Position numbers and translations under genes: made by a program
Shown here: piece by piece, positions 10,856 to 21,817 of the stretch
Numbering within the stretch: the stretch's first letter is position 1
Layout: each line of letters opens with the position of its first letter
Notes under the pieces: generated by a model
Database searches by the model: none
Told to the model about the DNA's origin: nothing
The model's input: only the letters and a program-made list of their open reading frames with translations
Assembly: GCA_015501605.1 (NCBI GenBank)
Contig: JADNRZ010000057.1
Span: 1-54,012, forward strand
DNA: 54,012 nucleotides
Direction of reading: 5' to 3'
From: Panaeolus papilionaceus
Taxonomy: Eukaryota > Basidiomycota > Agaricomycetes > Agaricales

Positions 10856-11393
10856 TGTCAGGGGATCTCCTGCTAACTCCTATTCCTTTTCTTATCATTG
10901 TCTCTCTTGTCTCTCCTTTCCCCTATTTCCCTTTGCTCTATTTCATTATCTAGACATACCATGGACTCATATATATTATATTACACTCTCCTTTAGTTGT
11001 CACTCATTTGTTATTCACTTGTTTCCACTGTTACATAGTCGTTCCTTTGTGTTTCCCTTTGTTTATTCTCAAAGGCATTGTTTGGCATCAAGGCTGATGC
11101 CAATGCCAGCTCATCACTTAAATAGCTGTTTCACCTGGGTTTGATCCTTTACCTCTTTCTCTTTGGATCTCCCCCAGGTGAGCCTACTTCCTGTATTCAT
11201 GTAAAGCTGATATATATCTTTGGATCTCCCCCAGGACTTGTGTGTGTCTGAGGTGCCCTTACAGTAGAAAGAGGTCACCTTGGAGACTGAGACTGCATAC
11301 AGTCTGTTACATCCTCTGTTCTGCTTCTTCTGTTCAGCTGCATTATAGACTCTGTGCTTTCTCCCTCTCCTCTCTTCTCCCTGTCTGGCAACC

Positions 11394-12530
11394 ATGGATC
11401 CCCATACTTCACCACCTCCAGCTGCTTCTGTCTCTCTGTCTCAGTTGCCTTCCCTGGAAGACCAGGTATCTTCCATGCTTGCTCAGCAGGAATCCCAACA
11501 GGTAGCTATCTCCCACTTCTGTTCTTTCCTTGCTTCATTATTTTTCTTCTACTTTCAATCCCTCTCCTCTTTCTCTTTCTTCTTCCCCTTCTTCTTCTCC
11601 CTCCCCTGTTTCTTCTACTTTTCTCCCACTCCCTTCCCACTCTGTTGGACAGCTGACAGATGGGATACTACACTCTTTAAACCATAGAACTGTAGACAGA
11701 AACTTTTCTCCTTCTTCTTCCCTTCCTTTACCTAGTGTAAACATGGAACAATCTTCACCTTCTCCCCACCCTCTTTCTTCTTCTTCTCATTTTATTAGTG
11801 TACCTATGGAACATTCTTCTTCTCCTTCTTCTTCTTTTAGTAGTAGTCTTCCCCTTCCCCCCACTTCTATTTGGTCATCCAATAGAGTGGATCCTCCCCT
11901 CCCTACTGTCTCTTCTGGTTGCCCCAGTGGAATAGTGTCTTCCCCTCTCCTCACTGCCTCTTCTGGTTATCCTAGTGGAGTAGTGCATCCCTCTGCCCCG
12001 TCTTCTCATCGTCTTGGGACTCCTTTGATGATTGCAGAAAAGGTTAGGCCAGCTCCTCCTCCCCGGTACGATGGTGATCGTCTCAAGGGCAAAGCCTTCT
12101 ACAACTCTCTCATGGGTTACTTCAGACTTCGTCCAGATCTTTTTCCTGACGAGTCCACCATGATTAGTTGGGCCCTCACGTTCATGTCTGCTGGTCGAGC
12201 TGCTCTATGGTCCTGCAGGATCTTTGAGCTCATTGAGGAAGGTTCCTCCCCTTACGCAACTTGGGATCACTTTGCTGAAGACTTTCGCAAAGAGTTCTTC
12301 CCCTTGCGTGAGCAGGAAACTGCTGCCCTCATCTTGGAAGGTACCTCCTACTTCCAAGGGGATCATTCTGTTGACAATTATGTCGACTCCTTTTGTGACC
12401 TTGTTGCTGAAGCTGGCTACTCTGACCCCTCCTACATCATGGTCAAGTTCCGTCGTGGCCTCCACCCCTCCATCACTGATCATCTCAATAAGCGGGTAGC
12501 TTCACATCCAGCTCATAACGATCCCTCGGA
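11394..12530 (+). pseudogene. Gypsy-2 gag, frameshifted and truncated
   Basis: Likely start ATG at 11394 (MDPHTSPPPAAS, then a short coiled segment LEDQVSSMLAQQESQQ). That frame ends at 11687, while the downstream part is open in another frame from about 11530. So there is a frameshift, or an intron, inside the very pyrimidine-rich 11515-11660. The downstream frame has a Ser/Pro linker, then a typical retrotransposon gag core: RYDGDRLKGKAFYNSLMGYF, TWDHFAEDFRKEFFP, VDNYVDSFCDLVAEAGY, VKFRRGLHPSITDHL. The usual C-terminal zinc knuckle is lost. Capsid-like structural protein of the element. Confidence 0.75.
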
Positions 12531-12741
12531 GGGAGTGGCTTATTTGCTGTGCAATCGGCCTTGATATCTTGCCCCATGTTCTTTGCTCGCACTAGTTTAG
12601 TCTGCCGTGGTATATACCCAACTTAATTGGGGAGTGGTCATTCTGGTAGTTAGCTACTCGTTTGTATTTACTGTGATCCGACCGGACTGCCAGTCGCGCA
12701 CTGGTATATAAATTGTTGAACCAAAAAAAAAAAAAAAAAAA
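12527..12741 (+). mobile_element. LINE-A copy A5, last ~215 bp
   Basis: Only the final part of the LINE-A 3' UTR, including the CCCAACTTAATTGGG hairpin, ending in a 19-nt A run (12723-12741). Inserted in Gypsy-2 gag. CCCTC appears at the left junction and again right after the A run, a possible 5-bp duplication. Confidence 0.8.
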
Positions 12742-12980
12742 CCCTCAGTGCTGCTCCACTGAGGGTTTTTTTTTTTTTTTTTTTGGTTCAACAATTTATA
12801 TACCAGTGCGCGACTGGCAGTCCGGTCGGATCACAGTAAATACAAACGAGTAGCTAACTACCAGAATGACCACTCCCCAATTAAGTTGGGTATATACCAC
12901 GGCAGACTAAACTAGTGCGAGCAAAGAACATGGGGCAAGATATCAAGGCCGATTGCACAGCAAATAAGCCTCTCCCTCCG
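12527..12980. repeat. LINE-A tail-to-tail palindrome around a 6-nt loop
   Basis: Positions x and 25507-x are complementary from about 12527 to 12980, with one mismatch noticed near the outer ends. Both homopolymer runs are exactly 19 nt (A 12723-12741, T 12766-12784). Between them, CCCTCAGTG and CACTGAGGG pair around CTGCTC. The whole forms a ~224-bp perfect hairpin. Confidence 0.85.
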
Positions 12981-13628
12981 AAGAAGGCGGCAGTGCAGAG
13001 TGAGCAACTGAGCGTCGTCAGGTTAACGCCCTCGACCCGGTTGTCGAACAGAAGTGGTGGTGCTCCGAAGGGGCGCCTACTACTCGAAGCCCTTGGTTAC
13101 CCATGGACGGGCACCAGGCGGCTAAACTCTATCCCGCGTACACACCGAAGTGTGCTCCCTGACCACTGGTTATAGCGCCGAAGCTTCCAGCACGCAAGGG
13201 CCCCGTCGCTGGCATCCGATTAAGGACCGCTTGGGGGACGGGCCATCGTCTCAGCCTCCTGAATGTTTGGGACCCCAGCAACCACCCCACTTCAGAACTT
13301 TATCCGACGCCCTCCTCCTCCCGAGGGCGAGAAGGACGTATAGCGGCAAAGGAGAACACGAGCGGGTTCGCATTCAAGTATTTATAGAGCTCCCATGTAT
13401 CCCATGGGTGCCCGCGATAGTGCTTGTACTTCCGACAGGAGCACAAGATGTGAGAGCGAGTCCCGAAGCGCCCACAGGCGCACCGAGGTGCGGGTAGGTT
13501 GAATTGCATATGGTGATAGTATTCACCGATGGGAGCGTGGCCCGTAATACAGCGGACAGCGCGTGCGGTCAAGGACAGGGGGCCGGCCTCGAACACGGAT
13601 AACCAAGACCCCCCCTTCTTAGTGGTGG
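12766..13628 (-). mobile_element. LINE-A copy A6, 3' end
   Basis: T run 12766-12784, then LINE-A 3' UTR and ORF2 C-terminus on the minus strand (FEAGPLSLTARAVRCITGH, CACGRFGTRSHILCSC, ending REEEGVG). Identity with A5 over the shared part suggests a fold-back origin. At about 13628 it joins LINE-B sequence through the short shared block GGGC/CCAT. Confidence 0.85.
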
Positions 13629-13933
13629 GCCATCGGAGTGTGGTTGGTGATGCAACGCACAGCGTGAGCCGTTAATGTAGGGGACTCGTCGATTCGAGGG
13701 ATCCATTGGCCAGACTTTGCAGCCGTTGGAGTGATTTCGATGTCCTTGAGGGACTTGAGCACCAAGAAATGATGCCCTCGCACTTGTGGAGCCATGAACT
13801 GACGAGTCCATGCCCCTTCGCACCTGGCATCAGCCTCACGATGAAGCCAGGAGAGGGTAGTGTTGACTTTGCGACCAACAGAGACGGTGAGCTGACGTGC
13901 CATGCAGTGAGCTTTGTAGTGGGGTGCCCAACG
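13629..13933 (-). pseudogene. LINE-B ORF2 RNase H fragment, minus strand
   Basis: Encodes MARQLTVSVGRKVNTTLSWL, EITPTAAKSGQWIPRID and AVRCITNHTPM, which match the LINE-B C-terminal region at 21430-21700. Truncated at both ends; forms the left arm of a fold-back with the next feature. Confidence 0.8.
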
Positions 13934-14346
13934 TTGCAGGCAAGTCTCTGGCCCAGGATGCGGAGCTCTTTGCCATTCGGTGCGCTATTTCCTTCGCCTC
14001 GCGCCAGGAGGGGTGCACACACATCGCAGTATTCACTGATAGCTTGGCTATGGCCATGCGGTCTGTGGATCCATCTGTTGGTCCTGGTCAGGTGCATGCC
14101 CTGGTCAACTGTCGTCTGCTAGCTGAGTGGTTCTCCAGAAGCGAAGACCACTTGCTCACCTTTGTCCATGTGCCGTCGACAATTCGTTGGGCACCCCACT
14201 ACAAAGCTCACTGCATGGCACGTCAGCTCACCGTCTCTGTTGGTCGCAAAGTCAACACTACCCTCTCCTGGCTTCATCGTGAGGCTGATGCCAGGTGCGA
14301 AGGGGCATGGACTCGTCAGTTCATGGCTCCACAAGTGCGAGGGCAT
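13772..14346. repeat. Inverted repeat inside LINE-B, 162-bp arms
   Basis: Positions x and 28118-x are complementary: 13772-13933 pairs with 14185-14346, around a 251-bp spacer. The junction at 13933 sits in the shared motif AACGTTG. The right arm ends exactly at the A7 5' junction. Confidence 0.75.
13934..14346 (+). pseudogene. LINE-B ORF2 RNase H fragment, plus strand
   Basis: Encodes AQDAELFAIRCAISFASRQ, AVFTDSLAMAMRSVDPSVG and HVPSTIRWAPHYKAH, an RNase H fold with the conserved Glu and Asp. It ends at 14346, where the 5' end of LINE-A A7 begins. Native LINE-B sequence would continue CACTTCTTGG, which resembles the LINE-A start CGCTTCTTGA, so the junction may lie in microhomology. Confidence 0.8.
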
Positions 14347-14430
14347 CCGCTTCTTGACCCTGAACCACCACCTTCCTATTTGGGCTTACACTCAACAACT
14401 CGAATCTACTACTGCTAAACATCGAGCTCA

Positions 14431-16529
14431 ATGTCAAAGGAGGGGACACCTCGTGCGTCCAGTTCGTTAGGAGGGCAATGGCCTACAAGCCCTGTCTTCC
14501 GCCCACAAATCACTTCATCGGCTTTATCGCAGCCATCAGCAGGGGGGGCACTGCGCCCTCTTCAGATCTTGGGGGGTATTCCGCCCCCGGGGCTCGTTCA
14601 TCGTCCCCTACACCAACAGCACGCTCCGCTCCCCCCAAGGGTGAGGCGAAGAAGCATTACACCACCCCCATTCCCAGAGGAAATCAATTGGACCGTCGCA
14701 GCGAGGGAGGAGGGAGCTGGACAACCGTCGCCAGGAAGAGCAGACGCTCTGCTGCTTCCCAACAATCTTACTCGAGGCATTCGTCGGTTCCCTTCGAAGT
14801 GGCTGGTACGAAGGAGGAGGCCAGTGGGGATCTGATGGCTGCTATTCGCAGTGTGAGGGAGATACGGCACTGGATGGAGAACAGTGCCAACCTGTCTGTG
14901 TTCGCTAACCAAGCAGACACCAGTCTCCTCGCCCATGAGCTTCTCGAACTCGTGGAGCGAGTGTCCAGGTCCACCTGGGCAGCAGTTCAACCCACTGGCG
15001 AGAACAGAGTGCTGGTGGACGCCCTATTCGATGTCCTCAACGAGTTGTATGATAAGGTTGAGGGGGACATCACAATCAGGCAGCCCCTCGTTGAGGGCTC
15101 GCTCCCCCCTTCTAGCCCACCTCCCGAGATGGAGATGGACGAGGACTACGACGCTGAGGTGCAGCAGGCCATCGCCGCCGACCTCGACACAACCCCACAG
15201 GTCCAGGGCACTGCGCACGGACCACCCGTGGGAGACCTGGCCTCCACTACCCGAAAGTCGTCGTCTTTCGGGAAGCGGAAGGCCGTGGGACCCGTCCCGA
15301 CATCCTCTGCCCCTGTCGCACCTGAAGATACGGAAATGACAGGAACGGCCCCCAAGAAGCCGAAAGTTCCCGTGGCCGGGACCTTTCAGAGGCCCTCTGG
15401 GCCTCCCCCCCCAGTGAACCGACAGACGAAACCCAAGCCATCTTTCGATGCAGTCACTAAGCGCTCAACCGTTCCAGGATGGAGAGCACCACAGCCGGGC
15501 ATGCCCAATGCCCATGTGCAATTCCCACCCCAGGCCTACCCATCCCAGGTAGCCGGGCCATCTACGAGCAGAGGCAAACCCAAGAATGCCTCTACTCCGT
15601 CCTACGTTGTTAAGGGCCCATCTCGTCGACAGGTCCTTATTACTTTTACAGCGCGATCTCTACCTCCGGTAGACATCGAGCGCCTTTATCAGGAGGTGAA
15701 TACGGTTCTGGCTCACGCTGGCGCCATCATTCACGCTCTCTCGTGCGGCCCCACATTTAACAGGTACACTGTTGAGACGACCCACGTCGCATCGGAGAGG
15801 GATATTGCCCTCATCCGGTCCGTCGCGAAAAAGTTCTTCCCGGAGACGCAAGGTCCGCTCTCCCCGCAGGTTACCCTGCCCGCCTCAATGTCGTACCTCA
15901 AGATGGTCAACGTTCCGGTGTTTTCCTCCTTGACGACTGGCATCAGGATCACCGAAGAGGACGTGAAGCGCGCGATTTCCGTATCGCCCCTCATGTCCTC
16001 CTTCGCATTGCGCACTAAACCGCGCATTATTCGCAACTCCAAGATGGCCGCCACCGCGACTGTCTATTTTGACCTATGGGATACCCAGCAGGGTGCCCGA
16101 GCGAAAACGCTCATCGGGAGGTCCATAATGATTTGTGGACACTCCTGCTCCATCCAGGCGGCTTCAGCCAACCGTGGTGTCCCCTGTTGCCCTAAGTGCT
16201 TCAGGTGGGGCCACAACATTAAGCACTGTCAGGCTCGAGGCCAGACGTGCCCTATTTGCAGTGGGCCCCACACTAGGGACCAGCACCAACCGCTCGCGGG
16301 GTGTTGCTGAGGCAACCCCAACTCTAACCCACCCATCCCCCCGACACTGTTGGGGGAGGCGTGCCCTCATCGGTTCCCCTGCGTCAACTGCAAAGGGGAT
16401 CACGCGGCAGATGCCCGCAACTGCCCATTCTGGCGTAACCGGTTCGATGAGAACTGGTATGTTAGAGCGTATGCTAAGGTGAGTAGCCGACATGGCACTG
16501 CACCCAAAATCTCACACAATCATTCTTAG
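14431..16529 (+). pseudogene. LINE-A ORF1 (zinc-knuckle RNA-binding protein), A7
   Basis: The family ATG (MSKEGTPRAS) is at 14431. That frame is lost at a run of seven G (14542-14548), where the intact A13 copy has eight bases, and the remainder is open from 14478 to 16310. A TGA at 16308-16310 replaces the CGA of the RGNPNSNP segment, removing the last zinc knuckle. Retained: basic NLS-like PKKPKVP, knuckles CPKCFRWGHNIKHC and CPICSGPHTRDQH. LINE ORF1 proteins package element RNA. Native stop TAG at 16527-16529, 2 nt before ORF2. Confidence 0.85.
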
Positions 16530-16531
16530 AA

Positions 16532-19500
16532 ATGAGTCAAACCAAATCTAAGGACATTAGTGTATATTCTCAAAATGTTTGTAAAAATTATGAACATACA
16601 AATTTGCTACTAGATCGCATGCAAAGCGTGTATGATCTTTTGTTCATCCAAGAGCCCCCGTGGCGTGTGATTCGCACAGCGCCGTCTACCTCCAACAAGG
16701 AAGGCAACGATGTGGAAGGACCCCCAGTCCATCCCAACTGGTTGCTCTTCGCTGACACAAAGAGCGCTGACGGTCATCCCCCCATGTGATAATGTATGTG
16801 GCCTGCAGCCTCGTGCGATATCGCCCTGCACTCTGTCCGGACATTCTCAAACACCGCGACATTCAACTACTCTTGCTCTTTGGGGAGCGTGAGGTATTTA
16901 ATTTCCTCAATGTATACTCCGACAGTGGGGGAAGCGCTACACGCTTCCTCCACGATCATCTTGATGATCTCCCTCCTCTTGTCTACATGGGGGGAGACTT
17001 CAACTGTCGCTCTCACATCTGGGATCCAGACGTTGAAGGGCATAGCTCCCGCGCTGTCCAGATCCAGGAGATCACGGCCGAGACAGGGTTGCTGTGGGCG
17101 GAACCGATTAACCCGGGCCCAACCCACATCCCCTTTCAGGCAGATCTTTCGCCAACGGTGATTGATCTTGTCTTTCTCAAGGCAGAGTTTGCCCTGTCCC
17201 ACGCGCCGAAGCGCGACAGATCCTGGCAAGGTGTCAGTGATCACATCCCTCTGGGATGCACTCTGCCTTGCTCGGAGGAGCCTTCGGCTCCTCCTCGCAA
17301 GTCTATCAAGCCCAATTCGGACACAGAAAAGGCTTTCTTATCCGCGCTTCGCGCGGGGCTACAAGGCCTCGTCGGACGCGAGTTTGCACGTACTCCTGAG
17401 GGGGTAGAGGGCATGGCCTCGGCTATTGCTCTTTGCTTCCAAGAGGCATGGGATCACCATGCCACGGAGAAGAAAGTCGTCAAGCGATCAAAAGCTTGGT
17501 GGAACGATGAATGTGCGACTGCCCTTTCTGCCTTCCGGGCCAACCAGGGGAGGGAGGAATGGTAGGCCCTGCAGAGAGCTACTCGTAGCGCGAAGCAGGT
17601 TTTTTCGATGCTGAGATTGAGAAAATCGCAGAAACCAACAAGCGCCCCTGGGACCTAATGAATTGGGTCCAGAAGCGCAAGTTACCGCCGTTGGAGGCAA
17701 TCCAGTATCGCGGACGACCATGCCATACTGTTGACTCGCTGTGGGAAGGACTCCATGGCACGTACAATTCAGCCATGGATCGGGAGTACGATCTCTGATG
17801 AGCTTCCTTCTCTGCAGGAGAGGGAATGGGAGGTTTTCTCCGGACTGGAGTTGCGCGAAGCCCTAGTAGCATGCTCCGGCCTCTCTGCACCCGGTCCCGA
17901 CCACATCACGTGGCGGTACCTGAAGAGGGTCATCGACGCCAATGGCATTGAGACTCTCTTCGTACAGCTGGCCAACGCCTGCCTTACGGCAGGCTATTGG
18001 CCCAGCCACTTCAAAGACTCCACCTCGGTTATTATCCCGAAGCCAGGGAAGACGTCGTACTCTACTCCGAAGTCGTTCAGGCCAATTGTGCTTCTGAACA
18101 CTCTCGGTAAACTCATCAAGAAACTCATCTCAACCCGCATTCAGTTTGAGGGCATCAAACTGGATATATTCCATCCGTGTCAACTGGGAGGCGTCAAACA
18201 GCGCTCAACAGAGGACGCGGGCCTCATCCTCACCCACATGGTCCGCGCGGGCTGGGCAAAGGGTCTGGTAACCAGTGTGGTGGCATTTGACATCGCGCAG
18301 TTCTTCCCATCACTGAACCACAACGTTCTGATGGCTATACTGGCCAAGCAGGGTTTCCCTGCTAAGGTCCGGAGGTTCCACACGCTACAGCTGGAACACC
18401 TTCACCTCTGAACCAATGCCTGCTGATGTGGGCATGGGACAGGGCCCCACCCTGTCCCTGGTTTTATCTGCTCTTTATATCGCTCCGATTATGAAGATCT
18501 TCGAGGCGCGCGCCCTAGCAGGCGCGCTGTCTTGCTACTTGCTGTCGTTTGTCGACGATGGCACTCTCATTTGCCAGGCCAAGAAAATGACTGACAATAT
18601 CGCCACCCTTCGGGCGGCGTACTCTATTATCTTCACCTTGTTCACTGCTCTGGCCCTTGTGTTGGAGCATGACAAGTCTGAACTATTCCACTTCTCGCAA
18701 AGGCGAGATGGTGTCAATCTCCCCATTGATTTGGGGTACGTGCCCTATACGGGTGCTACGCCATTGAAGCCCAAACCTATTTGGAGGTACTTGGGCTTCT
18801 ACTTCGATCGCAGGCTCACCTTCAGGGAGCACGTGCGCTACTACACCACAAAAGCACTCACCACGGTTAAGGCCATGGGGATGCTTGGTAACTCTCTCCA
18901 GGGACTTTCCCCGGTCCAACGTCGGCTTCTGTACCGCACGTGCGTTCTTCCAATCGCTACGTACGGACATAGGCTGTGGTTCTTCAGGGGATCCCGTAAC
19001 AAGGAACTTCTGAAAATGTTTAACAGGATGCAGCGTAAGGCTGCCCTATGGATTACGGGTGCGTTTAAGACCACCCCCATAGGTGGTGCGGTCTGACTGA
19101 CCGCTCCACCTGGCGTGTCGGGACGCTCGCGTCCAGTCACCCCCTTCGGGGGTTCCTGGACGAACGGAATTCGCATGCAGCTCTGCTGCATGCTTGTTCC
19201 TTTGCCCGTATGTCCGAGTCCGAAAGGGCGAAGACCTCTGGGGCTGTTATGGAGATCATCGTGAGACTCCCCCAACTGACCAAACCCATCGAGTTGCTAC
19301 CCGATGAGTCCAGGCCTGGCAATCGACTCACTGAACGCTTCCCTCACCAGGTTGACGTCAATGGGACTCTCCTGCCCCTGCCCACTCCCCCGCCTGACGG
19401 CGGGGAGTGGCCGTCGAGGGCGGATCAGCTGGCCCAGCTTATGGCTGAGGCTGCTGATACACCCGGTTCGTTCATGGCAGCTGGCGATGCGTCAGTTCCA

Positions 19501-20391
19501 CGTTACGACCACTTCCAGGCTGCAGTAAGTGCACTTGTGTATGCTGTGGACCCCGTGGAAGGACTTGAGCCATCAGTCGATGACCCATGGCGCACCTGGT
19601 GCCTGGCGGGACGCTCTACTTCCGTTTTGGCGGAACTTGCTGCTATACGGCTCGCCTTGTGTAAGGCCATCACCTTCCCAAGATGCGAGCGCGTGTATGT
19701 ATTCTCGGATTGCATGCCTGCCATTAGGCTAGCAACCGACTGCACGGAGCACGGTGGTCAGGAACACAGCCTGGCCATCGTGCGCGCTCTTGCCGCTTGG
19801 CTGCCTGCAGCAGCCAACCGGCGCGTACTTTTTGTACACGTCCCCTCCCAGCTTCGCTGGGGTCCACAGGGGACCGCTCATGAGATGGTCACATCTCTCC
19901 CCGGCGTTCGTGTGGGGGCACGCCCCCTCACGACGCTAGACTGGCTCCGTGATTTCGCAGATCGCGAGGCACTCCAACTCTGGGAAGCAAAGTTCTCGGA
20001 TGTATCTTACAGAGGCAGGCATTTCATGCCCCTCCACGACAAGCATGACCGTCTACTCAAGCCCACCACAAAGAAGGGTGGGTCTTGGCTATCCGCGTTT
20101 GAGGCCAGACCACCGTCCTTGACCGCACGTGCAGTTCGTTGTATTACGGGCCACGCTCCCATCGGTGAATACTATCACCATATGCAATTCAACCTCCCTG
20201 CACCTCGGTGCGCCTGCGGGCGCTTCGGGACGCGCTCTCATATCTTGTGCTCCTGTCGGAAGTACAAGCACTATTGCAGGCACCCATGGGATACATGGGA
20301 GCTCTATAAATACTTGAACGCGAACCCGCTCGCGTTCTCCTTTGCCGCGATACGCCCTTCCCGCCCTCGGGAGGAGGAGGGCGTTGGATAA
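16532..20391 (+). pseudogene. LINE-A ORF2 (endonuclease-RT-RNase H), A7, multiply broken
   Basis: Endonuclease motifs: SQNVCKNY, LLFIQEPPW, MGGDFNCRSHIWDP, GVSDHIPLG. RT motifs: VVAFDIAQFFPSL and FVDDG. RNase H: DASVPRYDHF, ELAAIRLAL, FSDCMPAIRL. C-terminal CACGRFGTRSHILCSC. Breaks: frameshift near 16789, TAG at 17563-17565, an 8-nt loss near 17797, a 26-nt loss near 18376 removing sequence between RT motifs A and B, a 43-nt loss at 19090/19091 removing a hairpin, plus an altered motif B (GQGPTLSL). The RNase H part from 19210 to the stop at 20391 is intact. Confidence 0.9.
17274..17294 (+). other. LINE-A ORF2 hairpin, 9 bp, UUCG loop
   Basis: GGAGGAGCC pairs with GGCTCCTCC around TTC, giving a C(UUCG)G cap in RNA. 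A9 has lost 20 nt exactly here; A11 has one outer mismatch. Confidence 0.8.
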
Positions 20392-20453
20392 AGTTCTGAA
20401 GTGGGGTGGTTGCTGGGGTCCCGAACATTCAGGAGGCCGAGACGATGGCCCGT

Positions 20454-20675
20454 CCGCTTCTTGGCCCTGAACCACCACCTTCCTATTTGGGCTTACACTC
20501 AACAACTCGAATCTACAACTGCTAAACATCGAGCTCAATGTCAAAGGAGGGGACGCCTCGCGTGTCCAGTTCGTTAGGAGGGCAACGGCCTACAAGCCCT
20601 GTCTTCCGCCCACAACTCACATCGTCGGCTTTATCGCAGCCATCAGCAGGAGGAGGCACTGCGCCTTCTTCATTC
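20454..20675 (+). mobile_element. LINE-A copy A8, 5' fragment only
   Basis: Starts at the family 5' end (GCTTCTTGGCCCTGAACC), includes the leader and the first ~46 codons of ORF1 (ATG at 20538), then joins LINE-B ORF2 at about 20675 through ACTGCGCC. A 5' piece without a tail cannot come from ordinary 5'-truncated insertion, so a recombination or template switch is likely. Confidence 0.75.
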
Positions 20676-21817
20676 CACTCTTTCTCAAATGCCTCACCAA
20701 TCGTTCCACCCTTCATGTGAGCATGCTTGCAGACACCCATCCGCTTCACTCTCTCATGAGCAAGCAGCACGCTGGCAAGGTGCACCCTCACCCTCGAGCC
20801 ATCTCGAAGATGACTGGTGCCCAGAAGGCCAAAGTCCAGAGTGCAGTCATGTAGATTGACAAGAACCTCCTCCACCTTGAAGAACCAATGCAGGGATTCC
20901 CTCCAGAGGCTCGTCCAGGCCACCGCTTGCTTGATCGTTTTCACGATCGCATCATCACCAGGAGCACCATACCAGGCACGAGCACCGAAACGCGCTGCGA
21001 CAAGTTGGACACCATCCTTGGCTGGGGAGATACCAGTCCCCACACTGTGTCAGCTATTGTGGATGCCTCTGTGCCTCCATCATGGCGTCATCAGTCCACT
21101 GTTTCAGCGGTGTATTATCGCAATGGGCGGGAGTTCCACAGCTCCAAGAACGTTGCAGGCAAGTCTCTAGCTCAGGATGCAGAGCTCTTTGCCATTCGGT
21201 GCGCTATTTCCTTCGCCTCGCGCCAGGAGGGGTGCACACACATTGCGGTATTCACTGATAGCTTGGGTATGGCCATGCGGTCTGTGGATCCATCTGTTGG
21301 TCCTGGTCAGGTGCATGCCCTGGCCAACTGTCGTCTGCTAGCTGAGTGGTTCTCCAGAAGCGAAGATCACTTGCTCACCTTTGTCCATGTGCCGTCGACA
21401 ATTCGTTGGGCACCCCACTACAAAGCTCACTGCATGGCACGTCAGCTCACCGTCTCTGTTGGTGGCAAAGTCAACACTACCCTCTCCTGGCTTCGTCGTG
21501 AGGCAGATGCTAGGTGCGAAGGGGCATGGACTTGTCAGTTCATGGCTCCACAAGTGCGAGGGCATCACTTCTTGGTGCTCAAGTCCCTCAAGGACATCGA
21601 AATCACTCCAACCGCCGCAAAGTCCGGCCAATGGATCCCTCGAATCGACAAGTCCCCTACATTAACGGCTCGTGCTGTGCGTTGCATCACCAACCACACT
21701 CTGATGGGCTCATATTATGCACGCTTCAAACCTCTAGAACCCACAGCCTGCCCCTGCGGCTCACCACGCATGGACCGACTCCACATTCTTGCCCGTTGTC
21801 GCTTGTTCAAAGGCAAA
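20676..21817 (+). pseudogene. LINE-B ORF2 RNase H region and C-terminus
   Basis: Runs from the region after the RT (FLKCLTNRSTLHVSML, homologous to LINE-A LLRRLTDRSTWRVGTL) through RNase H (VDASVPPSWRHQST, AELFAIRCAISFA, AVFTDSLGMAM) to the C-terminal motif CPCGSPRMDRLHILARC. There is a TAG near 20852, and the long frame is open from 20888. At 21818 it switches to an inverted copy of its own upstream part, so the last residues are not native. Confidence 0.8.

Larger units (their letters stand above)
10856..12765 (+). mobile_element. Gypsy-2: Ty3/Gypsy 5' end (LTR plus gag), truncated
   Basis: TGTCAGGGGATC at 10856 has the look of an LTR start, followed by ~530 bp of non-coding sequence and a gag ORF. 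The LTR 3' boundary is not certain because the other LTR is not in the window; it must lie before the ATG at 11394. A 19-bp direct repeat (TTTGGATCTCCCCCAGG core) occurs near 11159 and 11219. Gag is broken near 12530 by LINE-A copy A5; a further 24 nt (12742-12765) between A5 and A6 may continue gag. Confidence 0.65.
14347..20453 (+). mobile_element. LINE-A copy A7, full 5' end, 3' UTR cut short
   Basis: Starts with GCTTCTTGACCCTGAACC, the same first bases as A8, A9, A11 and A13, so this is taken as the true 5' end. It has an 84-nt leader, ORF1 and ORF2, then only the first ~60 nt of 3' UTR before a second LINE-A 5' end (A8) at 20454. No poly(A). All ORFs are damaged. Confidence 0.85.

Noticed and set aside
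19141..19152. GC hairpins as intrinsic bacterial terminators
   Set aside because: No U tract follows, they lie inside eukaryotic LINE coding sequence, and they recur throughout the element.
20676..21817. A third LINE family (distinct RNase H region)
   Set aside because: The minus copy ending at 37891 links this C-terminus to a 3' UTR and flanks consistent with LINE-B, so one family explains it; no LINE-B copy here spans RT to RNase H, so some doubt remains.
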